From: Candidatus Magasanikbacteria bacterium CG1_02_41_34 | GTDB taxonomy: Bacteria > Patescibacteriota > Patescibacteriia > Magasanikbacterales > UBA922 | NCBI GenBank assembly: GCA_001871445.1 | Contig: MNVD01000031.1 | Location: 1-46,238, forward strand | Length of the DNA stretch: 46,238 nucleotides | Reading direction: 5' to 3' | Part shown: one piece after another, positions 23,551-33,129 of the stretch | Position numbering within the stretch: position 1 is the first letter of the stretch | Layout: every line of letters begins with the position of its first letter | Notes under the pieces: generated by a model | Databases searched by the model: none | What the model was told of the DNA's origin: nothing | Seen by the model: only the letters and a program-made list of their open reading frames with translations | Position numbers and translations under genes: made by a program

Positions 23551-25317
23551 ATGATACTCAGAACACACACGTGTGGGGAATTACAACATACACAGGTAGG
23601 AGAGACTGTCACCTTGTCCGGGTGGGTACATAAACGGAGAGATTTTGGTGGGATCTTATTTGTTGACCTCAGAGATCGGTATGGTCTGACACAAGTTGTG
23701 TTTCATCCCGATACGCTCAAAGATTTTTCTGTGGCGGAGAGTTTGAAATACGAATATATTATTACTGTTTCTGGAAAAGTTGTTGCCCGAGATGAAAAGA
23801 CAATCAATACAGATTTGGCGACAGGTGAGATAGAAATTCATGCGACAGATTTGATTATTCAATCCACGGCAAAGCCAATGCCGTTTGAAATTTTTGAAAC
23901 ACAAAAAGGTGAAGAAGATGAAGATTTGCGATTGACCTATCGGTTTTTGGAATTACGTCGAGAGAAATTAAAAGAAAATGTGATCTTCCGAAATAAGATG
24001 GAGCAACATATTCACAAGTACATGCAAGAAAGAAATTTTTTGCATATTGCAACACCCATTCTTACGGTAAGTTCACCAGAAGGTGCACGCGATTTTCTTG
24101 TGCCAAGTCGTATTCATCCGGGCAAATTTTACGCGTTACCACAGGCACCACAACAATACAAACAGCTCCTCATGGTTGCAGGATTTGATCGATATTATCA
24201 GATCGCGCCATGTATGCGAGACGAAGATCCACGTGCAGACAGATCGCCGGGAGAATTTTATCAGCTCGATACAGAGGTCAGTTTCATGTCGCGTGATGAA
24301 TTTTTTGAGCTTATGGAACCATTGTTTGTCGAACTCACCGAACAAGTGGCTGGCAAACAAGTTCAAAACACCCCATTTCCACGTATTCCATTCAAACAAG
24401 CAATGGAAGTATATGGGAGTGACCGACCAGATCTTCGATTTGATTTGAAACTCGTGGATGTGACGGCGTGGGGCAATGCAAGCGAGTTCAAAGTTTTTGC
24501 AAACGCACCTTTTGTTCGTGCGATCAAGATTGATGGGGGGCAGGAGTGGAGTCGAAAACAAATTGAAGAAGAATTTGAAGATGCAGCAAAACGTATGCAT
24601 GCAAAAGGACTCGCTTGGATGAAAATTGTGGACGGCAAGGCTGATGGTGGCATTGCTAAATTTTTCTTAGAAGAACAACTTGAAACATTGAAAACATCAC
24701 TTGACGTCACGGCAGACTGTATCGTTTTCTTTGTTGCCGATGAGTGGGAAGTGAGTTGTAAAGCACTTGGTGCTGTACGAGAATATGCAGGCAAGAAGCT
24801 TGCGCTTGCTGATCAAAACGTGATTGCGTGGGCATGGATTGTAGATTTTCCCTTTTTTGAAAAGAATAGTGAAACAGGGAAGATCGATTTTGGACACAAT
24901 CCATTTTCTATGCCACAAGGTGATCTTGATGCACTGAATTCACAAGACCCTCTCGATATTCTTGCAGACCAATATGATATTATTGCAAACGGTTTGGAAC
25001 TCAGTTCTGGAGCTGTCAGAAATAAAGATCCGGAAGTCATGTACAAAGCGTTTGACATTGCAGGATATACAAAAGAACAAGTTGATAAAAAGTTTGGTCA
25101 CATGATAAAAGCGTTTGAATACGGTGCGCCTCCCCATTGCGGTTTTGCGCCTGGTATTGAACGTATGGTGATGGTATTGAAAGGAGAAACGAATATTCGT
25201 ACCGTTATTCCATTTCCAAAAAATCAAAAAGCAGAAGAACCTATGATGGGAAGTCCTGCTGTGGTAGATGAAGCACAATTGAAAGAATTGGGGATTGAGA
25301 TTTCACATAACACGTAA
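23551..25317 (+). CDS. aspS: Aspartyl-tRNA synthetase
   Basis: MILRTHTCGELQHTQVGETVTLSGWVHKRRDFGGILFVDLRDRYGLTQVVF; ARDFLVPSR; GFAPGIERMVMVLKGETNIRTVIPFPKNQKAEEPMMGSP. Confidence 0.96.
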   Translation: MILRTHTCGELQHTQVGETVTLSGWVHKRRDFGGILFVDLRDRYGLTQVVFHPDTLKDFSVAESLKYEYIITVSGKVVARDEKTINTDLATGEIEIHATDLIIQSTAKPMPFEIFETQKGEEDEDLRLTYRFLELRREKLKENVIFRNKMEQHIHKYMQERNFLHIATPILTVSSPEGARDFLVPSRIHPGKFYALPQAPQQYKQLLMVAGFDRYYQIAPCMRDEDPRADRSPGEFYQLDTEVSFMSRDEFFELMEPLFVELTEQVAGKQVQNTPFPRIPFKQAMEVYGSDRPDLRFDLKLVDVTAWGNASEFKVFANAPFVRAIKIDGGQEWSRKQIEEEFEDAAKRMHAKGLAWMKIVDGKADGGIAKFFLEEQLETLKTSLDVTADCIVFFVADEWEVSCKALGAVREYAGKKLALADQNVIAWAWIVDFPFFEKNSETGKIDFGHNPFSMPQGDLDALNSQDPLDILADQYDIIANGLELSSGAVRNKDPEVMYKAFDIAGYTKEQVDKKFGHMIKAFEYGAPPHCGFAPGIERMVMVLKGETNIRTVIPFPKNQKAEEPMMGSPAVVDEAQLKELGIEISHNT

Positions 25318-25352
25318 CATGTAGCACATAACACGTAACACGTAACACGTAA
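25304..25352. repeat. Heptanucleotide tandem repeat, 7 units (consensus CACGTAA)
   Basis: CACATAA CACGTAA CATGTAG CACATAA CACGTAA CACGTAA CACGTAA. Confidence 0.9.
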
Positions 25353-25429
25353 CACAATCAGCTTCTTTGTCGATACCAATGGAGGCAACACTTCGTCTGT
25401 CAAGCCATGAACAATTGAAATTTGTATTC

Positions 25430-26122
25430 ATGATGGACTTAAATATAAAACAATTTACTGGCCCTTTTGATCTTCTGTTGTCTCTTGTCGAGCAGCAGGA
25501 ACTTCGGATTACAGAAATTACACTTTCTGAAGTGACAGAACAGTATCTCACGTATCTCGATACGATCGAAGAAGATCGTGTTGAAGAATTGGCAGATTTT
25601 CTTGTTGTTGCGGCAAAATTACTGTATCTCAAATCAAAACGACTTCTTCCAGACTTTCTTCCTGAAGAAGAGGATGATACTGATGGTCTTGAAGCGCAGT
25701 TGAAACTTTACAAGCAGTTTGTGGATGCAAGTAGAATTATAGACAAGCGTTGGCTTGGTGCACACAAGAGTGCTTTCAGAAAAGAGCCTCCCAAGGCACC
25801 TGAAGCATTCTCATTGCCCCCAGGACTGGATCTAGAGGCATTGGCACAATCTATGGTACACTTAGTGTCCAAGATTGCTCCTCCAAAGCAATTGTCACGG
25901 ACACATATTGATAGAGGTGTCTCTTTAAAAGAGCGTATTGATTCGATTCGGAAACTGTTGAAAGAACGAAAAAGTTTTCGTTTTGCAGATGCACTTTCTG
26001 ATGCAAATAATAAGACAGAAGTGATTATAGGCTTTCTTGCAATTCTCGAACTCGTGAAGCAAAAATCGCTTCGACTTGATCAGGATACGATGTTTGGGGA
26101 TATCATGATTACGCGTACCTGA
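25430..26122 (+). CDS. scpA: Segregation and condensation protein A
   Basis: MDLNIKQFTGPFDLLLSLVEQQELRITEITLSEVTEQYL; VEELADFLVVAAKLLYLKSKRLLP. Confidence 0.93.
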   Translation: MMDLNIKQFTGPFDLLLSLVEQQELRITEITLSEVTEQYLTYLDTIEEDRVEELADFLVVAAKLLYLKSKRLLPDFLPEEEDDTDGLEAQLKLYKQFVDASRIIDKRWLGAHKSAFRKEPPKAPEAFSLPPGLDLEALAQSMVHLVSKIAPPKQLSRTHIDRGVSLKERIDSIRKLLKERKSFRFADALSDANNKTEVIIGFLAILELVKQKSLRLDQDTMFGDIMITRT

Positions 26123-26136
26123 GTGTAATTATATTT

Positions 26137-26682
26137 ATGACGTTATTATCAAAAATAGAATCTATTCTCTTTGTTGCATCAAAACCACTGACGATTGTTC
26201 AGCTTGCAAAAGCACTCGATACAAGTAAAGAACATATTATTGAAGCATTGGATACACTTGTGATGAAATATAATCGTGAGGAGAGCGGTATTCACATCCT
26301 TCATGAAGCAGAAAGTGTACAAATGGCAACAAATCCTGGAAATCTAGAAGCTATCGAAGGATTTTTGAAAGATGATGTTTCGGGGGAATTGACCAAAGCA
26401 CAACTCGAAACATTGACGGTGATTGCATATCGTTCACCAGTCACACGCGCAGATCTTGAACAGATTCGTGGAGTAAACTGTGCTGTTATTTTGCGAAATC
26501 TCATGATGCGTGGATTGGTAGAACAATATGACAGTAGTGATGAAATTCTTTCCACATATATTCTTACAATGGAAGCACTTGCTGCACTGGGTATTTCCGA
26601 AACGATTCAATTGCCACAATACAAAACATTGCACCAGCATGATCATATAGAGCATGCGTTGCAACAGAATGAACAAGAATAA
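26137..26682 (+). CDS. scpB: Segregation and condensation protein B
   Basis: LLSKIESILFVASKPLTIVQLAKAL; LTKAQLETLTVIAYRSPVTRADLEQIRGVNC. Confidence 0.93.
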   Translation: MTLLSKIESILFVASKPLTIVQLAKALDTSKEHIIEALDTLVMKYNREESGIHILHEAESVQMATNPGNLEAIEGFLKDDVSGELTKAQLETLTVIAYRSPVTRADLEQIRGVNCAVILRNLMMRGLVEQYDSSDEILSTYILTMEALAALGISETIQLPQYKTLHQHDHIEHALQQNEQE

Positions 26683-26685
26683 TAT

Positions 26686-27744
26686 ATGAATTTTCTCGAT
26701 ATACAATCTGGGGCACAAGATAGATCAAATACCTGGCGTAATATTATCGCGATAGGTATTCTTGTGGTTACTCTTGGTGGTATTGGCTGGTCATTTGCAT
26801 CATCATTTTCCTCTGGAAAAGTATCCACCTTTCTTGCGCGGGTTACGCCCGAGGTATTTCCCACAGCAGAAGATAAAGATGTTGTGAAGGCTGGTGGGGA
26901 TATTACGGTAGAGCCAGTCAATCTCCCTGTGCCACCAAAGCTTATTGGGGAGCTTGTTCCTGCAAGCACGTTTGCGGCAGAAGGATTGATTGTCAAAGAT
27001 GTAAAAACGGGATCATTGCTCTATGAAAAACATGCATATGATCAGCGTCCGATTGCGAGTATTACAAAACTCATGAGTGCACTCGTCATCCTCGAAAAGT
27101 CTCCAGATTGGGCAACGTCTACTGTTGTTATTTCAGACGATGTGCCAGATACGCACATGTACGCAGGTGATACGTATACACTTGGAGAACTCTGGCGCGC
27201 TGCACTCGTAGGTTCTTCAAATAAGGCTATTTTGACGCTTGCTGATGCTGTTGGTTGGCCACGAGACGCATTTATCGAACGGATGAATCAAAAGGCACGT
27301 GAGCTTGGGATGCTGGATAGCGTGTTTACCGACCCAAGTGGTCTTGATGCTGGAAATATTTCTACACCTTCTGATCTGGTGCTCCTTCTCAATGAAGCAT
27401 TGTCACATGAGGAAATTCACCAGGCATTACTTATCACAGAAGTTCAGCTCTATTCAAAAGAACGAAATAAACAGCATCACATGTGGAGTACTGATTGGCT
27501 GTTGCTTGGGTGGATTCAGCATGGATTTGCAAATATTATAGGTGGAAAAACAGGGTATATTCCAGAATCTGGGTACAATTTTACTGCCCGAGTAGCAGAT
27601 ATTCGTGGACATCAACTTGATATAGTAGTATTGGGAGCGCCAACACATGAAGAACGGTTTACGGTATTGAGAGATGCGGGTGAGTGGGCATTTCAAAATT
27701 ATATGTGGTTGGATTCATCTTCCACAGTATCGGAGGGATTATGA
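26686..27744 (+). CDS. D-alanyl-D-alanine carboxypeptidase (S11 family)
   Basis: SITKLMSALVIL (SxxK), SSNKAI (SxN), GGKTGYIPESG (KTG); N-terminal TM. Confidence 0.92.
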   Translation: MNFLDIQSGAQDRSNTWRNIIAIGILVVTLGGIGWSFASSFSSGKVSTFLARVTPEVFPTAEDKDVVKAGGDITVEPVNLPVPPKLIGELVPASTFAAEGLIVKDVKTGSLLYEKHAYDQRPIASITKLMSALVILEKSPDWATSTVVISDDVPDTHMYAGDTYTLGELWRAALVGSSNKAILTLADAVGWPRDAFIERMNQKARELGMLDSVFTDPSGLDAGNISTPSDLVLLLNEALSHEEIHQALLITEVQLYSKERNKQHHMWSTDWLLLGWIQHGFANIIGGKTGYIPESGYNFTARVADIRGHQLDIVVLGAPTHEERFTVLRDAGEWAFQNYMWLDSSSTVSEGL

Positions 27745-28304
27745 AAAAAAGAAAACTTATTCGAAATATTCTTTTGCTTGCATGCGTCTTCCTGTTTATC
27801 GCATGGTTGAATGTTTTTTTGATTAAAAATAGCGAAACAGTAAGATTGGTGGTATCACAGTTTGGATATGCCGGCATGTTTGTTGTTGCGATTATTAGTG
27901 GATTTAATGTGGCTGTCCCTATCCCTGTGATAGGATTTTATCCATTATTTGTCGAACTCGGGTTTGTTCCTGTATTTATTATCCTCACTCTTTCTCTTGG
28001 CATGACACTTGGCAATACGGTAGGGTACTTTGTCGGATTTGCCGGAAAGGGTTTTTTTGAAAGAGCGTCGAGCATACGTGTAAGAAAGATGTTTGATCGG
28101 CTCTATCTTCGACATCAGTCGTTGCCGTTTGTGTTCTTATTTTTTTATGCTGCCTTTGTTCCATTGCCAAATGAATTATTGGTAATTCCTATGGCCATTG
28201 CTGGGTATCGATTTTGGCAGATGGTAGTTGTATTACTTATTGGAAATATCATTTTTAATATTGTGGGCGCATTTGGTATTTCTACCATTGTTTCTTTTCT
28301 GTAG
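27741..28304 (+). CDS. VTT/DedA-like (SNARE-associated) membrane protein
   Basis: Start ATGA-overlaps the upstream stop; multi-TM with GFNVAVPIPVIGFYPLFVELG, GNTVGYFVGFAGKG and AAFVPLPNELLVIPMAIAGY. Confidence 0.6.
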   Translation: MKKRKLIRNILLLACVFLFIAWLNVFLIKNSETVRLVVSQFGYAGMFVVAIISGFNVAVPIPVIGFYPLFVELGFVPVFIILTLSLGMTLGNTVGYFVGFAGKGFFERASSIRVRKMFDRLYLRHQSLPFVFLFFYAAFVPLPNELLVIPMAIAGYRFWQMVVVLLIGNIIFNIVGAFGISTIVSFL

Positions 28305-28314
28305 TCGTTATTGT

Positions 28315-28815
28315 ATGTATCTTAATCCTACAACATGGTTTGCATCACTTCCTCATGAATGGGCTGTCTTTTTTTTGTCGATGTTGCCTATCACAGAGCT
28401 CAGAGCTGCTATTCCAATAGGACTTTCCGTGTATCATCTTTCTATTCTTACGACGTGGTTCATGGCAGTGTTTGGAAATCTTGTTCCTTCATTTTTTTTG
28501 TTGCTTTTATTGCCTTGGTTTCATGAATGGATTCTACGGCAAAAGTTTATTGGTCCAATATTCAAAAAAAAACTTGAAGATGCTGAGCGGTTTTTTTCTG
28601 GGAAGCATGCGAGGTATGGCGCCATTGCGCTTGTTGTGTTTGTCGGAATTCCACTCCCTATGACAGGTGCGTGGACAGGATCACTCGCATCGTTTATCTT
28701 CAAAATTCCTTTTAAAAAATCTTTTCCTTTGATTGCACTTGGTGTCGCACTTGCTGCGACGATTATGACGTTGCTGACACTCTTTGCCGGAGGAGCATGG
28801 CGAGCGTTGTTTTAG
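28315..28815 (+). CDS. COG2426-like small multidrug export family membrane protein
   Basis: LSMLPITELRAAIPIGLSVY; VFVGIPLPMTGAWTGSLASFIF...ALGVALAATIMTLLT. Confidence 0.8.
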   Translation: MYLNPTTWFASLPHEWAVFFLSMLPITELRAAIPIGLSVYHLSILTTWFMAVFGNLVPSFFLLLLLPWFHEWILRQKFIGPIFKKKLEDAERFFSGKHARYGAIALVVFVGIPLPMTGAWTGSLASFIFKIPFKKSFPLIALGVALAATIMTLLTLFAGGAWRALF

Positions 28816-28850
28816 AAAAGCGGGAGTATACCGTTGAAAAAACACTCGCA

Positions 28851-29966
28851 CTAACGTGTGTTTTTTCTTTCCTGAATGATTGTTTTTATTTCATGTACAA
28901 TGATATTGATGAGTTTTTTTGTTTTTTGTTTTGATGAACGGATTTCATCATATTCCCAGTATATTCCAGGATTCGAATTGCCTTCGACAAAATAGAGATT
29001 TCCATTGTTAGTTCTGATGTAGTCGAGCGCGTAGAGGGAGTGACTAATGTCGGATGTTGCGTCTAATATTTTTTTTACTTTTCTGTTCATAGCCAACACA
29101 TCTTGTGGAATTTTTTTTAATGATATATAAAAAGAATTTCCACCTTGGTGTTGGTTTGCCAAAAAATTTCCTTTTTTTGCCACACGTATATAGCTTTGAA
29201 GTGTTTTTTTGTAGAGCGTGATGACGCGCAGATCGATTGTTCCGTGGTGCTTTTTGAAGTGAAAGCCAGTGTCACAGGCTAGAAATGGCTGGAGGAGATA
29301 TGATATTTCTTTGTTATTTTTTTTACAGTGTTCTATTATTTTTTTTACACCAGCTTTTGTAAACTGTACTTGATAAATATTGAATCCACCAGATCCTTTT
29401 TTATTTTTTATAATATACCGATCTAAAAAATCTTCAGCATGTGGATGCATTTGAAGAATTTTGTCCAACCGTTTTTTTGCGAGAAAAATTGCTTTTTCTG
29501 TCCCACCTTTTATCTCTATCGTCGGTATGGCAAATTCTTTGAACGTATTGTACGTGTGGATCTTATTATTAAAAAGGTATTTGATTCCTCTGTTGTTGAA
29601 CGTATAGACTTTGTCGCTAGACGTCAGAAGGGCAAGTTGCGCAGTTTGGAGAGCATTTTTTGGAGTAAATTTGTCAAAAAGAATAGTGGTTTTTGCTTTA
29701 TGTTGATGTCTTTTCCAGGCATGATCATACGTCCAAAAACTTTTGAACAGTCCTGTACCGCAAATATCTGTGGATGTTGCAAATGCGGCTTTCAATCCCT
29801 TTTTGTGACATCTTTCCAAAAAATATCGATAACTGTCATTATATACCCCCATTTTACTTCTTGGAGAAAAGGGAATTTTGTCTGTGTATGTGCTATTACT
29901 GGCACTTTTTGCCTTCATGCCTGAATACACAATAATAATGTCAAATTTTTCTATTTGTGTATTCAT
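28851..29966 (-). CDS. ATP-grasp superfamily protein
   Basis: RYIIKNKKGSGGFNIYQV, YLLQPFLA, IDLRVITLYKK, LANQHQGGNS, YALDYIRTNNGNLYFVEGNSNPGIYW. Confidence 0.75.
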   Translation of the reverse strand: MNTQIEKFDIIIVYSGMKAKSASNSTYTDKIPFSPRSKMGVYNDSYRYFLERCHKKGLKAAFATSTDICGTGLFKSFWTYDHAWKRHQHKAKTTILFDKFTPKNALQTAQLALLTSSDKVYTFNNRGIKYLFNNKIHTYNTFKEFAIPTIEIKGGTEKAIFLAKKRLDKILQMHPHAEDFLDRYIIKNKKGSGGFNIYQVQFTKAGVKKIIEHCKKNNKEISYLLQPFLACDTGFHFKKHHGTIDLRVITLYKKTLQSYIRVAKKGNFLANQHQGGNSFYISLKKIPQDVLAMNRKVKKILDATSDISHSLYALDYIRTNNGNLYFVEGNSNPGIYWEYDEIRSSKQKTKKLINIIVHEIKTIIQERKNTR

Positions 29967-29996
29967 GATATATGTGCACTGATAATGCAATCAATC

Positions 29997-30019
29997 ACCC
30001 CGTAGCAAGCTGACGGGGT
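29997..30019. repeat. Second copy (inverted, 1 mismatch) of the tnpA-end hairpin
   Basis: ACCCCGTAGCAAGCTGACGGGGT vs reverse complement of 239-261 ACCCCGCAGCAAGCTGACGGGGT. Confidence 0.85.
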
Positions 30020-30154
30020 GTGAGAAGAGATATGATGTTGTCTCCAAAAGGGAAGCAAGTCTTCTTATCCAGAACGCATCTGGAGAAGATGTAATATATA
30101 TTCATACTACCATATATACATGTATCTGTACATATATATTTCTCAGAATTTTTC

Positions 30155-31129
30155 TTACTCCACCCTTAACAACACCACTTCTGGAGGATTGAACAATCTT
30201 GCACGCGGACCACTTTCTCCTGTCCCGCTGGTAACAAAGATCTGTGTATCTTCATCTACCTGATGTAGCCCTTGATACCAATCGATGGGGATTGGTTCAT
30301 TGAGTCGACCGATGGGACCAAAAAAAGGCAATCGTATCTGTCCACCGTGAGTATGTCCTGAGAGGACAAGGTCTATATCTTCTTTTGTGGCAAGCCATAC
30401 GGCACCAGGATTGTGGATGAGCGCAATTGTAGGTATATCCTTGGGTTTGTTTTTTAGTACATCAAAAGAAAGTTTTTTTGCAAGATATGAATCTCCTCCA
30501 AAAATCGCAATGTCTTGATCGTGGATTGTGGTGGTGACGAGTGTATTCGTCAGATAGTTAATTCCAATAGCTTTGAACGCACGCTCTGCTTCTTTACTGA
30601 TATCTCCAAAAAAGTGTTGTGTCTCTGTACTGGGACGTTTTCCTCCAATACCATACTCGTGATTTCCTGGAATTGCATATACAGGAATTTTGGCATCGAT
30701 AAGGCGAGAAAGTGGAGTAATGTAGATTGTTTCATCTATATCTCCAGGAGTATTGTCAAGTTGGTCTCCTGCAAGCATGACGATATCTGGATGAAGAGAG
30801 AGTATTCGGTCGACCACACGATCAACATGCTGATTTTGGTTGTATATACCAAGTTGAAAATCAGATACAAGGGCGATGGTAAATGGATGTTCAATGCCTT
30901 GTAGATCAATGGTTTGTTCGTGTGTAATGAGAAGACGTGGTTCTACAAAACTTCCATAGAGCATCAAGATTGCACCAAAACATAACAAAAAAACTGCTAT
31001 ATATGTCAGTCGTGGATGTTGATATTCCCAGCTTTGTGTTCGTTTTTTTGTACTATAATACAAAAAGTATGCTGGCAAGAGAGTGCTCACCAGACCAATG
31101 GCGATGAGCAAGTCAAAGTATACTTGCAT
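30155..31129 (-). CDS. YkuE-like metallophosphoesterase with N-terminal TM segments
   Basis: LVSDFQLGIYN, MLAGDQLDN, YAIPGNHEYG, LVLSGHTHGGQIRLPFFGP. Confidence 0.9.
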   Translation of the reverse strand: MQVYFDLLIAIGLVSTLLPAYFLYYSTKKRTQSWEYQHPRLTYIAVFLLCFGAILMLYGSFVEPRLLITHEQTIDLQGIEHPFTIALVSDFQLGIYNQNQHVDRVVDRILSLHPDIVMLAGDQLDNTPGDIDETIYITPLSRLIDAKIPVYAIPGNHEYGIGGKRPSTETQHFFGDISKEAERAFKAIGINYLTNTLVTTTIHDQDIAIFGGDSYLAKKLSFDVLKNKPKDIPTIALIHNPGAVWLATKEDIDLVLSGHTHGGQIRLPFFGPIGRLNEPIPIDWYQGLHQVDEDTQIFVTSGTGESGPRARLFNPPEVVLLRVE

Positions 31130-31142
31130 AGGGTTTCAATTG

Positions 31143-31224
31143 TGCCGCCGGTCGGAATCGAACCGACACGGATTTCTCCACACGATTTTGAGTCGTGCGT
31201 GTCTACCAATTCCACCACGGCGGC
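31143..31224 (-). tRNA. tRNA-Leu (anticodon CAA), CCA not encoded
   Basis: GCCGCCG...CACGA-CTCAAAA-TCGTG...GTCGG-TTCGATT-CCGAC...CGGCGGC-A; variable arm present. Confidence 0.92.
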
Positions 31225-31307
31225 TTTCTATACTGCAAAGTAGTCCATACTATAGCGAAAAATGGCAGGGTTGTCAATTTTATGATATACTTTGATTTAG
31301 TTATTTT

Positions 31308-32075
31308 ATGGCTAAAATTATTGCTGTTGTAAACCAAAAAGGTGGTGTGGGAAAGACCACTACCGCCATGAACCTTGCCGCTCACCTCGCTGAACTTGGC
31401 AAATTTGTGCTTCTTGTGGATATGGATCCCCAAGGGAACGCAACAAGCGGTCTTGGCATAGGTATACATGAGTTGGAATATGGTGTGTACGAAGCCTTGG
31501 CAAAACAAAAACGGGTGCATGATGTTATTCAAAATACGACGCACGAGGGACTTCGAATTTTACCTGCTACGACCAATCTTGCTGGTGCAAACATTGAGCT
31601 TGTAGATATGGATCGACGTGAATTTCAGCTTTCAGACCTCCTTGGAGAAGTGACGCATGCATATGATTACATTATTATCGATTGTCCACCTTCTCTTGGA
31701 TTACTGACTATCAATAGCCTTGTTGCTGCGAATGAACTGTTGATTCCTGTACAAGCAGAATACTACGCACTTGAAGGGCTTGGTCAATTGCTGAAGACTA
31801 TTCATCTTATTCGAGAACATATCAAACCAAATCTTGAGATTCTTGGTGCGGTTATTACGATGTTCGATAAACGGACGAAATTGTCTGGTGACATCATGGA
31901 TCAGTTATATAAATATTTTCCTGATACTATTTTTAGATCCGTTATTCCTCGAACCGTACGACTCGCAGAAGCACCAAGTTTTGGACAGACGATTCTCCAA
32001 TACGATCCAAAAGGGAAGGGATCTCGCGCGTATGAGAGATTAGCAAGGGAGATTTTGGAGAAGCATCAGATGTAA
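31308..32075 (+). CDS. parA: Chromosome partitioning ATPase ParA/Soj
   Basis: MAKIIAVVNQKGGVGKTTTAMNLAAHLAELGKFVLLVDMDPQGNATSGLG; IIIDCPPSLGLLTINSL. Confidence 0.97.
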   Translation: MAKIIAVVNQKGGVGKTTTAMNLAAHLAELGKFVLLVDMDPQGNATSGLGIGIHELEYGVYEALAKQKRVHDVIQNTTHEGLRILPATTNLAGANIELVDMDRREFQLSDLLGEVTHAYDYIIIDCPPSLGLLTINSLVAANELLIPVQAEYYALEGLGQLLKTIHLIREHIKPNLEILGAVITMFDKRTKLSGDIMDQLYKYFPDTIFRSVIPRTVRLAEAPSFGQTILQYDPKGKGSRAYERLAREILEKHQM

Positions 32076-32080
32076 ATTAC

Positions 32081-32185
32081 AAATTTCTAATTACCTAATT
32101 CACCTAATAAAATTTCAAAATAGTATCCCTCATTAGAATTTTTGCATTTTATTTTGAATTAGATAATTAGATGAATTAGAAATTT
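32081..32185. repeat. AT-rich inverted repeat in the parA-parB gap
   Basis: AAATTTCTAATT (32081-32092) / AATTAGAAATTT (32174-32185), symmetry degenerates inward. Confidence 0.7.
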
Positions 32186-32192
32186 ATAGCAT

Positions 32193-33053
32193 ATGGCTCT
32201 AGGCAAAGGATTGGATTCCCTCATTCCAACATACTCAAACAGAAAAATGGTACGCAAAGAAACCTCTTTTTCGGGTAATAGTGCAGACCGAGTATGGCAT
32301 ATTCCACTTTCTGATATTACCCCAAATCCAAATCAGCCACGAAAAGAATTTTCCCATGCTGAGATGGAACAGCTTGTTGCATCTATTAAAAAACATGGTG
32401 TGATGCAGCCTATAACTGTGACGGAAAAAGAAGATGGTGGATATGAAATTATTGCTGGAGAACGTCGATTCCGTGCCTCTACTATTGCAGAGCTTCCGAC
32501 TATTCCTGCGCTGGTTCGGAGTGCGACAGAGCAAGAAAAACTTGAGCTTGGTCTTATTGAAAATATTCAAAGACAAGACTTGAATTCTATTGAAGAGGCA
32601 TTTGCGTATCAGCGTCTCACTGATGAATTTGGCTTAACCCAGCAAGAAATTGCTGATCAAGTCGGCAAAAGTCGTCCGTTGATTGCCAATACAATTCGTC
32701 TGTTGGATCTTCCTGAAATTATACAAAAAGCACTTATCAACGGGCATCTGTCTGTTGGAAAAGCGCGCGCATTACTTAGTCTCAAGGATGAAAAAGAACA
32801 ACTGCAGATGTATCAAAATATGATGGGGACGACAGCAACAGTTCGCGAAGTAGAGCAAGCTGTCGCAGGTAAGGGGCAACAATCAAGAAAGGGATCTGTG
32901 CGTCGTGATCAACAATTCTCAAGTGCTGAAAAAATTATCGAAGATCGTCTTCGTGCAAAAGTACACATTAGTGGCAAAGGAGAAAAAGGAACTATTCAAA
33001 TTTCGTATTATTCTAAAGATGAGTTGAAACGACTTATTGAAGAGCTTTCGTAA
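32193..33053 (+). CDS. parB: Chromosome partitioning protein ParB/Spo0J
   Basis: IPLSDITPNPNQPRKEFSHAEMEQLVASIKKHGVMQPITV; GERRFRAS; LIENIQRQDLNSIEEA; GKARALLSL. Confidence 0.96.
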   Translation: MALGKGLDSLIPTYSNRKMVRKETSFSGNSADRVWHIPLSDITPNPNQPRKEFSHAEMEQLVASIKKHGVMQPITVTEKEDGGYEIIAGERRFRASTIAELPTIPALVRSATEQEKLELGLIENIQRQDLNSIEEAFAYQRLTDEFGLTQQEIADQVGKSRPLIANTIRLLDLPEIIQKALINGHLSVGKARALLSLKDEKEQLQMYQNMMGTTATVREVEQAVAGKGQQSRKGSVRRDQQFSSAEKIIEDRLRAKVHISGKGEKGTIQISYYSKDELKRLIEELS

Positions 33054-33061
33054 ACAGTAGG

Positions 33062-33104
33062 ATACGTAAAAAAAGGCATTTATACAATGCCTTTTTTTAC
33101 GTAT
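33062..33104. terminator. Bidirectional intrinsic terminator between parB and the rel gene
   Basis: ATACGTAAAAAAAGGCATT-tatac-AATGCCTTTTTTTACGTAT, 19-bp perfect stem. Confidence 0.93.
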
Positions 33105-33129
33105 GTTGCATATGTGCTGATTCTACTTA

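Noticed and set aside
24136-24600. 154-aa ORF antisense to aspS
   Set aside because: Shadow of the strongly conserved AspRS catalytic region.
25304-25352. Possible CRISPR array
   Set aside because: Repeat unit is only 7 bp with no spacers; it is a simple tandem repeat.
29439-29924. 161-aa plus-strand ORF
   Set aside because: Antisense to the ATP-grasp gene; no domain features, composition typical of a frame shadow.
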